This document shows positions 1 through 6,379 of a stretch of DNA of 9,993 bases, in pieces; position 1 is the first letter of the stretch; every line of letters starts with the position of its first letter. Source of the stretch: an uncultured Selenomonadales bacterium (GTDB taxonomy: Bacteria > Bacillota > Negativicutes > Selenomonadales > Selenomonadaceae); contig CAMVAG010000068.1 in the NCBI GenBank assembly GCA_947165405.1, positions 1 through 9,993 of the forward strand, in the 5' to 3' direction. Both the position numbers and the translations under genes were made by a program. Under the pieces are notes generated by a model. The model saw only the letters and a program-made list of their open reading frames with translations. It did no database searches and was not told the DNA's origin.

Positions 1-128
1 TGCAAGGTTACCTTTGGCAATACACCGCAAATCTTTATATCGGCGGCAAAAAATTTTTGACGGTCGCCGCGTCGACTTTTTATAAATTTGGATTTGTGCA
101 AGGTCGTTTTATAAAATTGACGCATTGA
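1..128 (+). CDS. C-terminal end of an unidentified protein (5' partial)
   Basis: Frame 3 is open from the window edge to a TGA at 126-128 and reads about 41 residues, ending GRFIKLTH. The piece is rich in aromatic and basic residues (GYLWQY, IGGKKF, FYKFGF). Codon choice resembles the downstream genes, so I take it as the tail of a real gene rather than chance. The feel of the tail, short aromatic helices with basic patches, is reminiscent of the C-terminal end of some family 2 glycosyltransferases. That is only an impression and no catalytic motif is visible. Frame 1 closes at 60 and frame 2 slightly later, which makes frame 3 the only plausible coding frame. Confidence 0.5.
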   Translation, partial: QGYLWQYTANLYIGGKKFLTVAASTFYKFGFVQGRFIKLTH

Positions 129-155
129 TAATTGAAAATTTTTCGTGAGCGCGTT

Positions 156-191
156 AATCTTTTTTCCAAAATTTTTTCGGAAGATTTTTTT
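156..191 (+). terminator. Possible weak rho-independent terminator of the upstream gene
   Basis: An imperfect hairpin pairs AATCTT (156-161) plus CC (166-167) with GG (179-180) plus AAGATT (181-186), leaving a four-T bulge on the left arm. It runs into a stretch of seven T (185-191). It lies 28 nt after the stop of the upstream partial gene. The stem is AT-rich, so its strength is doubtful. The rest of 129-303 is AT-rich and holds no gene. Confidence 0.35.
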
Positions 192-303
192 CCTGATGTT
201 AAATCTCGGCGGCGAGGCATTGACAATAAAAAAAATTTACCCGTTGCAAAATTTTTCTGCGCGGGTTATCGTTTAAGCGTATTATATTTTGGGAGTGATT
301 CGT

Positions 304-1194
304 ATGAGCAACGAAGAAATCATCCGCGCGTTTCATTTGATGTGGGACAACTTCCCCGAAGCGGTGATGATCACGCAGAAGAGCCGCGAGATTATCGCCG
401 TCAACAACAAAGCCGCCGAGTTCGGTCTCAAGCCCGGTATCAAGTGTTCGTCAATCGGCAAGCCCGAAAACCACAAAGGCTGCCAATGCAATCAAGCTGT
501 CGACACCGGCGAGCCGGTCTTTTGCACCTACGAAGGAAATTTCGGCAAGGCTTACGGTTTTTGGATTCCGATTTCCGAAAAGCCCGAATGGGTTATTCAT
601 TTCGGCGTCGGTTATGCTTTCGAGTATCCGAAAATTTCACGCGGAAAGGCGGCAACGAAAATGGAAAGTATTCACGGCTTGACGAAAGGCACCGAGCTTG
701 AACCGTTAATGGCGGCAATGGCACAGGGCGAGGCTAACGGCGTCATGATGTATTACGCTCTTGCCAGACTTGCCAAAGAACAAGGCTTGGACGACGTGGC
801 GGCAACTTTTATTGAATCGGCGAATCAAGAGGCGGTGCACGCAGGATTCTACGCCACGCTCAACGGCAAGTATCCGAAAGATTTTTGGGCGTTGGTTAAA
901 GGTATCGCTCAAGCGGAATACAAAGGCGAGGCGAGCATCAAAGCTTTGGCCGATAAAGTTCGTGCGGCGGGCTTCGACAAGGCGGCTGACGAAATGGAAA
1001 TCTTCGCCAAGCAGGAAGGTCATCACGGCGTTGTTATCGACGAAATTTTGAAAAAGTACGCGCCGAAAACTTCCGCTCCCGCTCAAAAAACTTTTGTCTG
1101 CTCTGTTTGCGGCTATGAACATGTCGGCGACGCGCCTCCCGCAACTTGTCCGATTTGCGGTCAGCCTTCCTCTGTTTTCAAGGAGAAAGTCTGA
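304..1194 (+). CDS. Rubrerythrin with N-terminal PAS-like domain
   Basis: Predicted 296-residue cytoplasmic non-haem iron protein, probably an NAD(P)H-linked peroxide reductase. Three parts are visible. Residues 1-110 look like a PAS domain (NFPEAVMIT, IIAVNNKAAEFG) and carry four cysteines (C48, C60, C62, C74). Residues 125-253 are a ferritin-like four-helix diiron domain with two ExxH motifs (E176-x-x-H179 and E238-x-x-H241) and further candidate ligands E143, E205 and E209. Residues 264-293 are a rubredoxin domain with C266, C269, C282 and C285. Ordinary rubrerythrins are about 190 residues, so the PAS-like part is the extra piece. The ATG at 304 is preferred over an in-frame TTG at 289 because GGGAGTG (291-297) sits 6 nt upstream of it. 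The next gene encodes a near-identical rubredoxin tail. Function is known for the family; sensing by the PAS-like part is my inference. Confidence 0.92.
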   Translation: MSNEEIIRAFHLMWDNFPEAVMITQKSREIIAVNNKAAEFGLKPGIKCSSIGKPENHKGCQCNQAVDTGEPVFCTYEGNFGKAYGFWIPISEKPEWVIHFGVGYAFEYPKISRGKAATKMESIHGLTKGTELEPLMAAMAQGEANGVMMYYALARLAKEQGLDDVAATFIESANQEAVHAGFYATLNGKYPKDFWALVKGIAQAEYKGEASIKALADKVRAAGFDKAADEMEIFAKQEGHHGVVIDEILKKYAPKTSAPAQKTFVCSVCGYEHVGDAPPATCPICGQPSSVFKEKV

Positions 1195-1271
1195 TGAATC
1201 GGCGCGAATTTATAAAAGCGGCGGGTGTTGCGACGCTCGGCTTGATGATTGACGGAAAAAAATTTTGTTGA
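1194..1271 (+). pseudogene. Orphan twin-arginine signal peptide ORF (25 codons), probable gene remnant
   Basis: An ATG overlaps the rubrerythrin stop (ATGA, 1194-1197) and has its own ribosome binding site, AAGGAG at 1180-1185, 8 nt upstream. The product begins MNRREFIKAAGVATLGLMI: the twin-arginine motif R-R-E-F-I-K, then a short hydrophobic, alanine-rich core, as in Tat export signals. Translation stops at TGA 1269-1271, just after a run of seven A (1256-1262). Removing one base in that run would join this leader in frame to the MBL-rubredoxin gene. It may be a frameshifted leader of that gene, the stub of a lost Tat substrate, or a short peptide translated for coupling. No cleavage site (AxA) is visible. 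The next gene has its own strong ribosome binding site, so it does not need this ORF. Confidence 0.5.
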
Positions 1272-1275
1272 GGCG

Positions 1276-1282
1276 AGGAGGT
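1276..1282 (+). promoter_or_regulatory. Ribosome binding site that fixes the MBL-rubredoxin start
   Basis: AGGAGGT lies 8 nt before the ATG at 1291. It decides for that ATG over the in-frame TTG at 1249, which has no such site at a useful distance and lies inside the Tat-leader ORF. Confidence 0.85.
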
Positions 1283-1290
1283 CTCAATTT

Positions 1291-2196
1291 ATGAAAATTT
1301 CTGCGGTTAAACTCTTTGACGGCGGCTATATGATGAAATCGTTTGCTTGCGGCGGCGGCTTGCCCGAAGGAGCGATTAAAGAGGAAAAACTTCGCTCAAG
1401 CTTGCAGAATTACGTTATCGACACGGGCAAGGAAGTCATTTTGGTTGATACGGGTTTTCCCGCTGAAGAAAATTTTCCCGTGACGAAAGATTCCGTGATA
1501 ACCTTCGGCGACAAAGTTAAAGATTACGTCGACGCGCTCAAGGCGGCAGGTTACGAGCCCGCTCAAGTTTCAAAAATTTTAATCACTCACAAACACGCCG
1601 ACCATACGGGCGAATTGCGCCACTTCCCGAACGCAAAAATTTTTATTTCGCGAATTGAAGCCGACGACATGAAGTTGACGGGCGATAACGTTGTCCGTAC
1701 CGATTTCACCGACGGCGCGTATAAAAATTTCGACGCGTGCCAAAAAATCGCCGACGGCGTTTATTACATCTTCGCGCCCGGTCACACCAAAGGAAATTCA
1801 ATCGTTATCGTTGAAGACGGCGACAAAAATTATCTGATTCACGGCGACGTGACTTACACCGACGAGGCTTTGCTTGAAAATAAATTGTCCGTTGTGTTTG
1901 AAGACTTGCCCGCCGCCCGCGATACTTTGAATCGTGTCCGCGCTTTCATTAAGGAAAATAAAACGGTCTATCTTTCGACGCACACGCCGCTCGGCTATGA
2001 AAATCTTGCTGCCGAAAAAATTATGGTGCTCCCCGATGTCGAAGAGGCTCCCGTCGCTGAAGCCGTCGAAGAATCCAAAGCAGTCGGCGGGACGGTTTGG
2101 GTTTGCTCCGTTTGCGGCTACGAACACGTCGGCGATACTCCGCCTGCCGTTTGTCCTCGTTGCAAGCAACCTTCGACCGCCTTCCGCAAAAAATAA
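1291..2196 (+). CDS. Metallo-beta-lactamase-fold protein with C-terminal rubredoxin domain
   Basis: Predicted 301-residue protein. Residues 1-245 are an MBL-fold hydrolase with the two-metal motif H100-x-H102-x-D104-H105, then H165 (GHTKGNS), D186 (HGD) and H231 (THTPLG). HxHxDH is the zinc-type signature of lactonase-like members; the oxygen-reducing flavodiiron proteins have HxExDH. A flexible acidic, alanine-rich linker (about 250-266) leads to a rubredoxin domain with C272, C275, C288 and C291. That domain is almost the same as the one at the end of the preceding rubrerythrin. There is no flavodoxin domain between the two parts, so this is not a standard flavorubredoxin. It is probably co-transcribed with rubrerythrin and followed by a terminator. 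The reaction is unknown; an electron-transfer or redox-stress role is inferred from the rubredoxin part and the neighbour. Confidence 0.88.
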   Translation: MKISAVKLFDGGYMMKSFACGGGLPEGAIKEEKLRSSLQNYVIDTGKEVILVDTGFPAEENFPVTKDSVITFGDKVKDYVDALKAAGYEPAQVSKILITHKHADHTGELRHFPNAKIFISRIEADDMKLTGDNVVRTDFTDGAYKNFDACQKIADGVYYIFAPGHTKGNSIVIVEDGDKNYLIHGDVTYTDEALLENKLSVVFEDLPAARDTLNRVRAFIKENKTVYLSTHTPLGYENLAAEKIMVLPDVEEAPVAEAVEESKAVGGTVWVCSVCGYEHVGDTPPAVCPRCKQPSTAFRKK

Positions 2197-2218
2197 TTTT
2201 ATCCGATAAAAAATTTTT

Positions 2219-2249
2219 CCCCTGCAAAAAAATTGCGGGGGATTTTTTT
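2219..2249 (+). terminator. Strong rho-independent terminator after the MBL-rubredoxin gene
   Basis: CCCCTGCAA (2219-2227) pairs with TTGCGGGGG (2233-2241) in a 9-bp stem with one T-G wobble and an AAAAA loop. One A and then seven T (2243-2249) follow. The A-rich stretch before the stem could let it also act on the other strand. It closes the rubrerythrin/MBL unit 22 nt after the stop codon. Confidence 0.9.
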
Positions 2250-2260
2250 ATGAAAAATAT

Positions 2261-2288
2261 TTGAATAAACCTCTGCACATGATATAAT
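2261..2288 (+). promoter_or_regulatory. SigA-type promoter of the tat-efflux-CLC operon
   Basis: TTGAAT (2261-2266) and a perfect TATAAT (2283-2288) are separated by 16 nt. The bases before the -10 are TGA, giving an extended -10 (TGn). Transcription would start near 2295, shortly before the ribosome binding site (GGAG 2306-2309) and ATG 2319. Confidence 0.8.
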
Positions 2289-2318
2289 GCCCGTGAAAAA
2301 ATTTTGGAGTGATAAAAA

Positions 2319-2717
2319 ATGTTTGGTATAGGCGCGGGAGAATTCATCGTAATTTTAATCGTCGGGTTGATAGTCTTCGGGCCGAGCAAATTGCCTGAAG
2401 TCGGTCGAGGACTTGGCAAATTATTGAGGGAATTTCGCAAGGCACAGGATGCACTTTCGCAGACGCTGAACGAGCCGCTTGAGCCCGAAAAAAAATCCGA
2501 GCCCGTCAAAAAAATTTCGGAAGAAAAAAAATCGGTGACCGCCGATGATGTTATAAACCTTGCTAAAGAAAAACCGATTGTCAAGGAGAATCACAATGAA
2601 AAAGTTTTTAACGACAATCCTAACGACGTTCCTCCTGTCGACGCCGGCGCAAGCATTGCCGGTGCAGGAGGCAGTTCAAACGGCACTGACAAACAATCCC
2701 AATCTGCAACGAACTGA
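2319..2717 (+). CDS. tatA: TatA/TatB-family Sec-independent translocase subunit
   Basis: Predicted 132-residue inner-membrane protein of the twin-arginine translocase, which exports folded proteins. One N-terminal membrane helix (residues 8-20) is followed by the hinge FGPSKLPEVGR (20-30), an amphipathic helix to about 48, and a charged low-complexity tail. The hinge is typical of TatA proteins of Firmicutes. E8 and the length above the usual 60-90 residues are more TatB-like, so TatA or a dual TatA/B protein are both possible. Residues 93-132 are encoded by DNA that also encodes the first 41 codons of the next gene in another frame. Such a long overlap is unusual, and this tail (Gly/Ser/Asn/Asp-rich) may be only read-through sequence after a lost stop. 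No tatC is in the window. GGAG at 2306-2309 precedes the ATG. Confidence 0.9.
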   Translation: MFGIGAGEFIVILIVGLIVFGPSKLPEVGRGLGKLLREFRKAQDALSQTLNEPLEPEKKSEPVKKISEEKKSVTADDVINLAKEKPIVKENHNEKVFNDNPNDVPPVDAGASIAGAGGSSNGTDKQSQSATN

Positions 2718-3849
2718 ACAATCAATCCTCGTCGCCGAAGAGTCTTTGAAATCTGCGCGAGGTCGGAAAGGTGTTTCGGTGAATGCTTCGGGCAGAGCAA
2801 GCATCTACAAAACTGAAGGCGTCGAAGAATCCGAAAGCTTATCGACGGGCTTGAGTGCCTCGTTGCCTCTGTATTCGGGCAAGCGACTTGAGGCGGCGAT
2901 AAAATCTGCGGAGCTTGGCATTGCCATTTCGAAATTGGATTTTTCGCAGGCGCAAGACGATTTGATTTATCAAGTGGCCACGGCTTACGTGAACGCGCTG
3001 GAAAATTTGGCAACAGCACGAGTCGATTTGGAAACTGAAAAAAATTTGGCGGAACACGAAAAAATGATAGCTGCTCAATACGACGCGGGAGCAAAGGCGA
3101 AAATTGATTTGCTTCGTGCGCAGGTCGAGACGAGCAACGCCTTGCAGACCGCCGCCCGTTCACATGCCACTTACGAGGTCGCGTTGACGAACTTGGCGGC
3201 TCTCATGTCGGAGGATTCAATCGCCAACTTGACGGTCGAGGACTTTGAAACGCATTTGAAACTTGAAGAAGTGGAAAAATATTTGTCGGAGGCAGATGAG
3301 AATCGTCTTGACTTGCAAGCAGATGCGCTTAAAATTGAACAAGGCGAATGGCTCGTGACAAGCGCGAAATCGGGTTGGTTGCCGAGCGTGGATGCAAGTG
3401 TCGGCACTGATTTAAGCGGGCAATCGCGCAGATGGCACTTCACGCCCGATGCCTCTGCGGGAATTTCCGCTTCGTGGAGCATTTTTGACAGCGGCGTCAC
3501 TCGTGCGGAAGTCGAATCGGCTAAAGTCGAAGTCGAACGCCTCAAGCTTGCAATGGACGCAGACATCGACAGCATTCACGAAGATGTTGTAACGTCTCAC
3601 AAAAATTTGAGAATCGCTTTGTTGAGATTGACGACGACTCAACGCGCAGTCGACCTCGCCGAAGAGGAACGTTTCATTGCAACCGAACGCTACAATGCCG
3701 GCGAAGGAATTTTGCTTGACATTCTCGACGCGGAAGTTGCTCTTTCGACCGCAAAAAAAAATAATGTCAGCGCACGCTATGACGTTATGCGTTACAGCTT
3801 TGACCTCTCTCACGCCGTCGGAAATACGCTCAAGGCTTTGGGCAATTAA
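2596..3849 (+). CDS. TolC-family outer-membrane efflux channel
   Basis: Predicted 417-residue outer-membrane factor for type I secretion or drug efflux. A signal peptide is clear: MKK, a hydrophobic core and STPAQA, with likely cleavage after A20. The mature protein shows the two-fold repeat of the family. YDAGAKAKIDLLRAQVE (162-178) corresponds to YNAGEGILLDILDAEVAL (366-383), and LYSGKRLEA (92-100) to IFDSGVTRAEV (296-306). Long helical, heptad-like stretches lie between these. The ATG at 2596 is chosen because AAGGAG (2583-2588) sits 7 nt before it and the signal peptide begins there; this places the start within the tat gene. An adaptor gene follows after 12 nt. The gene implies an outer membrane. 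The transported substrate cannot be told from the sequence. Confidence 0.93.
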   Translation: MKKFLTTILTTFLLSTPAQALPVQEAVQTALTNNPNLQRTEQSILVAEESLKSARGRKGVSVNASGRASIYKTEGVEESESLSTGLSASLPLYSGKRLEAAIKSAELGIAISKLDFSQAQDDLIYQVATAYVNALENLATARVDLETEKNLAEHEKMIAAQYDAGAKAKIDLLRAQVETSNALQTAARSHATYEVALTNLAALMSEDSIANLTVEDFETHLKLEEVEKYLSEADENRLDLQADALKIEQGEWLVTSAKSGWLPSVDASVGTDLSGQSRRWHFTPDASAGISASWSIFDSGVTRAEVESAKVEVERLKLAMDADIDSIHEDVVTSHKNLRIALLRLTTTQRAVDLAEEERFIATERYNAGEGILLDILDAEVALSTAKKNNVSARYDVMRYSFDLSHAVGNTLKALGN

Positions 3850-3861
3850 GGAGTTTGTTTT

Positions 3862-4992
3862 ATGAAGTGGAAAATTTTAATCGTTGCGGCTCTGATAATC
3901 GGCGCGGCTGTCGGCTACAAATTTTATACGGACAAAGTCGTTGCCGATACCGCCAAGACTTACGAGACGGAAAAAGTCGTTCGCATGAATTTGACAAAGA
4001 CCGTTTCGGCGACGGGCACCGTTCAACCGCGAGACAGCGTCGAAGTCAGCGGCAAAGTCACTGCCCGAATCAAAGAGATTTTGGTTGAAGAAAACGACCA
4101 TGTGACGGAAGGACAAATCGTTGCGATTCTTGACGGCAAAGATTTCGAGGCGAAACTCGACCAAGCGAATTTTACTTTGACGAACGCCAGACAAAAATTG
4201 GAACGAACGGAGCGGCTTTACAAAATCGGAGCGAAGTCTTTGGAAGAATTGCAGGACGCGCAATACGAATACGACAGAGCAAAATCAGCGGTTGAGCTTG
4301 CCGAGGACGACGTTAATCAAACGGTCATAACCTCGCCGATGGACGGAGTGGTTGTCGGCGAACCGAAGACACCCGGCACAATGGCTGTTCAAGGCTCGAC
4401 GAATCCTACGGTTATCATGCGCATTGCAGACTTGAGCGAAAAACTTGTCAAGGCAAAAGTCGACGAAACGGATATCGGCAGCGTGAGAATCGGTGAGACG
4501 GCGACGTTCACGGTTGACGCTTACCCCGATAAAACTTTCCGTGCGGAAGTCACAAAAATTTCTCAAACCGATACAACCAACTCTTGGGACACAAATAATT
4601 CGACAAGCTCCTCAAGCTCAAGCAACGCCGTCATTTATTATTACGTGACGTTCAGCGCGCCCGACGAGGAAAATCTTTTGCTCCCCGCAATGACTGCCCG
4701 CCTCGATATTATCGTCGGTCAAGTTGTCGACGCGCTCTGCGTTCCGATTGACGCGCTCAAAACCGATGCGAAAGGCTCTTACGTCGAACGAATTACAAAA
4801 GACGCGCAGGGCAAAGACGTTTCGGAAAAAGTTTATATCACGGTCGGGCTTTACGGTGAGGAATTTGTCGAGGTCACCGGCGGCGAACTCAAACCCGGCG
4901 ACGAAATTTCCGTAACCTACGAGGCGGCAAAGAAAACTTCTTCTCAAGGCGGAGGTATGCCAATGGGCGGCATGCGTCGTCCTCCGATATAA
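3862..4992 (+). CDS. MacA/HlyD-type periplasmic adaptor (membrane fusion protein)
   Basis: Predicted 376-residue adaptor linking an inner-membrane pump to the TolC-type channel encoded just upstream. An N-terminal membrane anchor spans residues 4-19. A split lipoyl/barrel-hybrid domain follows (about 55-92 and 152-190, with VSGKVTARIKEILVEENDHV and TSPMDGVVV). A coiled-coil hairpin spans about 95-150, then a beta-barrel from about 193 and a C-terminal membrane-proximal domain. A serine-rich insert (residues 247-254, nt 4600-4623, built of TCA/AGC/TCC codons) interrupts the barrel region. The tail is Gly/Met-rich (GGGMPMGGMRRPPI), a possible metal-binding or flexible end. AAGGAG (3848-3853), overlapping the previous stop, sets the start. 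The usual MacB-like ATPase gene does not follow; a CLC gene does. Confidence 0.9.
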   Translation: MKWKILIVAALIIGAAVGYKFYTDKVVADTAKTYETEKVVRMNLTKTVSATGTVQPRDSVEVSGKVTARIKEILVEENDHVTEGQIVAILDGKDFEAKLDQANFTLTNARQKLERTERLYKIGAKSLEELQDAQYEYDRAKSAVELAEDDVNQTVITSPMDGVVVGEPKTPGTMAVQGSTNPTVIMRIADLSEKLVKAKVDETDIGSVRIGETATFTVDAYPDKTFRAEVTKISQTDTTNSWDTNNSTSSSSSSNAVIYYYVTFSAPDEENLLLPAMTARLDIIVGQVVDALCVPIDALKTDAKGSYVERITKDAQGKDVSEKVYITVGLYGEEFVEVTGGELKPGDEISVTYEAAKKTSSQGGGMPMGGMRRPPI

Positions 4993-4996
4993 GGGC

Positions 4997-6364
4997 GTGA
5001 AAATTTTGCCGAGTAACAGACGGCTTTTGAGAATCAGATTATTTTTTGAAGGCGCGATTGTCGGAATTTTTACGGGCGTAATTGTTGCGGCGTTGAGGTT
5101 TTTACTTGACGAGGCGGACATTTATCGCCCGATAATTTTTGCGCACGTCAACAGCTTGGGAAGAATTTTTTTTGCAATCGGCGCGATGATTTTATTGGCG
5201 AACTTTCTTGCAAAGGCAGTGAGCCTCGACCCTCAAGTCGGAGGAAGCGGAATCCCTCATCTTAAAGGATTTTTTCAAGGGCGAAATCAAATTGTCAAAC
5301 CGTTGCGATTGTTGACGTTGAAATTTTTCGCGACGATCTTCGGAATCGGCGCGGGCTTGTCTTTGGGAAGAGCGGGAATCAGCGTGCAATTCGGCGCGAT
5401 TGTCGGCAACCTCTTCACGAAAATAATTTACGCGAACAACAAACACCACGAGGCAGTCGAAGGAAATTTTTTGTTGACGGCGGGCGCGGGAGCAGGTTTG
5501 GCGGCAATCTTCAACGCGCCTCTTGCGGGAGTAATTTTCTGCATCGAGGATTTGCGCAAAAGATTTTCGCAGGAAATTTTAATCGCGGCAGTGACGGCGG
5601 CGGTGAGTGCGTCGTTTGTCGTGAAAATCGTCTTCGGCGTGCGCCCGGTCTTCGAAACAATCACGGCAACGCCTCTGCACTTGCCTGCAGTCATGACGAC
5701 ACCGGATTTTGAAATGCTGAAAAGTTTATCGGCGGCTCCTCTGAAATTTGCCGCGCTGTTCATTTTGCTCGGAATACTTTGCGGCGTCGGCGGAGCGTTT
5801 TTTTCAAAGGCGTTAATCTTCGCGCTCGACACTTACGACAGATTGAAAATTTTCGGCGTGTGGCGTTTTGCAATTCCGTTGCTCTTGGCGATACCGCTCG
5901 GCGTGAAGTTGCCTCAAGTGCTCGGCTGCGGAAATGTCTTGGTCGACGAAATTTTAATCACGCATTTTGCGATAAGCTTGCTGATAATTTTATTGGCGGG
6001 AAAAATTTTGTACACGCTGATTTGTTTCGGCACAAACGCGCCCGGCGGATTGTTCTTGCCGGTTTTGGTTATCGGCGCGTTAATCGGAAACATCTTCGCA
6101 CGCGTCGGCAACACGCTGCATTTTTTCACGGCGGATTGGACGACGCTTTTTATAATTTTCGGAATGGCGGCTTTCTTCGCGGCGGTCGTCAAAGCTCCCG
6201 TGACGGGCAGCATTTTAATTTTGGAATTGACGGGACAAATTGAGCATCTGGTCGGATTAATCGTCGTGTCGGGCGCGGCGTTTTTGGTTTCGGATTTGTG
6301 CGGCGGCGAACCGATTTTTTCCGCCTTGCTTGAGCGTTCGCAAAAAAAAATCCCGCCGCTTTGA
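4997..6364 (+). CDS. CLC-family chloride channel/transporter lacking the gating glutamate
   Basis: Predicted 455-residue polytopic inner-membrane protein, close to the length of bacterial CLC cores and without C-terminal CBS domains. Family motifs are clear: GSGIP (83-87, pore serine S84), GLSLGRAGISVQFGA (120-134), IFNAPLAGVIFCIED (171-185) and GTNAPGGLFLPVL (345-357). In the Cl-/H+ exchanger of E. coli the second motif reads GREGP, and its glutamate (E148) gates the pore and carries protons. Here that position is alanine (A126, GCG at 5372-5374). The internal proton glutamate (E203) aligns with D185, and the pore tyrosine (Y445, KPLYS) with F441 (EPIFS). Chloride transport without proton coupling is therefore inferred. 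The start is uncertain: GTG 4997 has its AAGGG only 1 nt away, while TTG 5006 has it 10 nt away and would trim three residues. Confidence 0.92.
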   Translation: MKILPSNRRLLRIRLFFEGAIVGIFTGVIVAALRFLLDEADIYRPIIFAHVNSLGRIFFAIGAMILLANFLAKAVSLDPQVGGSGIPHLKGFFQGRNQIVKPLRLLTLKFFATIFGIGAGLSLGRAGISVQFGAIVGNLFTKIIYANNKHHEAVEGNFLLTAGAGAGLAAIFNAPLAGVIFCIEDLRKRFSQEILIAAVTAAVSASFVVKIVFGVRPVFETITATPLHLPAVMTTPDFEMLKSLSAAPLKFAALFILLGILCGVGGAFFSKALIFALDTYDRLKIFGVWRFAIPLLLAIPLGVKLPQVLGCGNVLVDEILITHFAISLLIILLAGKILYTLICFGTNAPGGLFLPVLVIGALIGNIFARVGNTLHFFTADWTTLFIIFGMAAFFAAVVKAPVTGSILILELTGQIEHLVGLIVVSGAAFLVSDLCGGEPIFSALLERSQKKIPPL

Positions 6365-6371
6365 CGGGATT
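6342..6371 (-). terminator. Terminator of metQ-sufD-like unit, inside the end of the CLC gene
   Basis: AATCCCG (6349-6355) pairs with CGGGATT (6365-6371), a 7-bp stem with a 9-nt loop. Read on the minus strand, the stem is followed by a T run of nine (plus-strand A 6342-6350, partly in the stem), so it works best for the minus-strand genes ending at 6380. On the plus strand the tail is only AATTTATTT, giving weaker bidirectional action. It overlaps the last codons and stop of the CLC gene. Confidence 0.75.
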
Positions 6372-6379
6372 AATTTATT

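Noticed and set aside
219..227. ATTG-A-CAAT palindrome as a PerR, Fur or Rex operator before rubrerythrin
   Set aside because: Only 9 bp and not matching the longer consensus of these regulators; could be chance in AT-rich DNA.
217..288. Promoter for rubrerythrin using TTGACA at 220-225
   Set aside because: No acceptable -10 lies 16-18 nt downstream (GTTGCA at 243-248). TATTAT at 280-285 would start the transcript in the ribosome binding site, so I cannot place the promoter.
132..701. Long open frame overlapping the start of the rubrerythrin gene in another frame
   Set aside because: It is rich in Arg/Gln with no recognisable domain, has no ribosome binding site, and lies over a well-supported gene in a different frame.
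1249..1290. Upstream TTG start for the MBL-rubredoxin gene
   Set aside because: The 14 extra residues lack a family match and the perfect AGGAGGT sits before ATG 1291.
2021..2584. Minus-strand open frame of about 187 codons across the MBL-tat junction
   Set aside because: It crosses a strong plus-strand terminator and promoter, has no ribosome binding site and no family resemblance; it is an antisense shadow.
2560..2595. Upstream start for the TolC-family gene at 2560
   Set aside because: It would put 12 polar residues ahead of a normal signal peptide, and the AAGGAG site fits the ATG at 2596.
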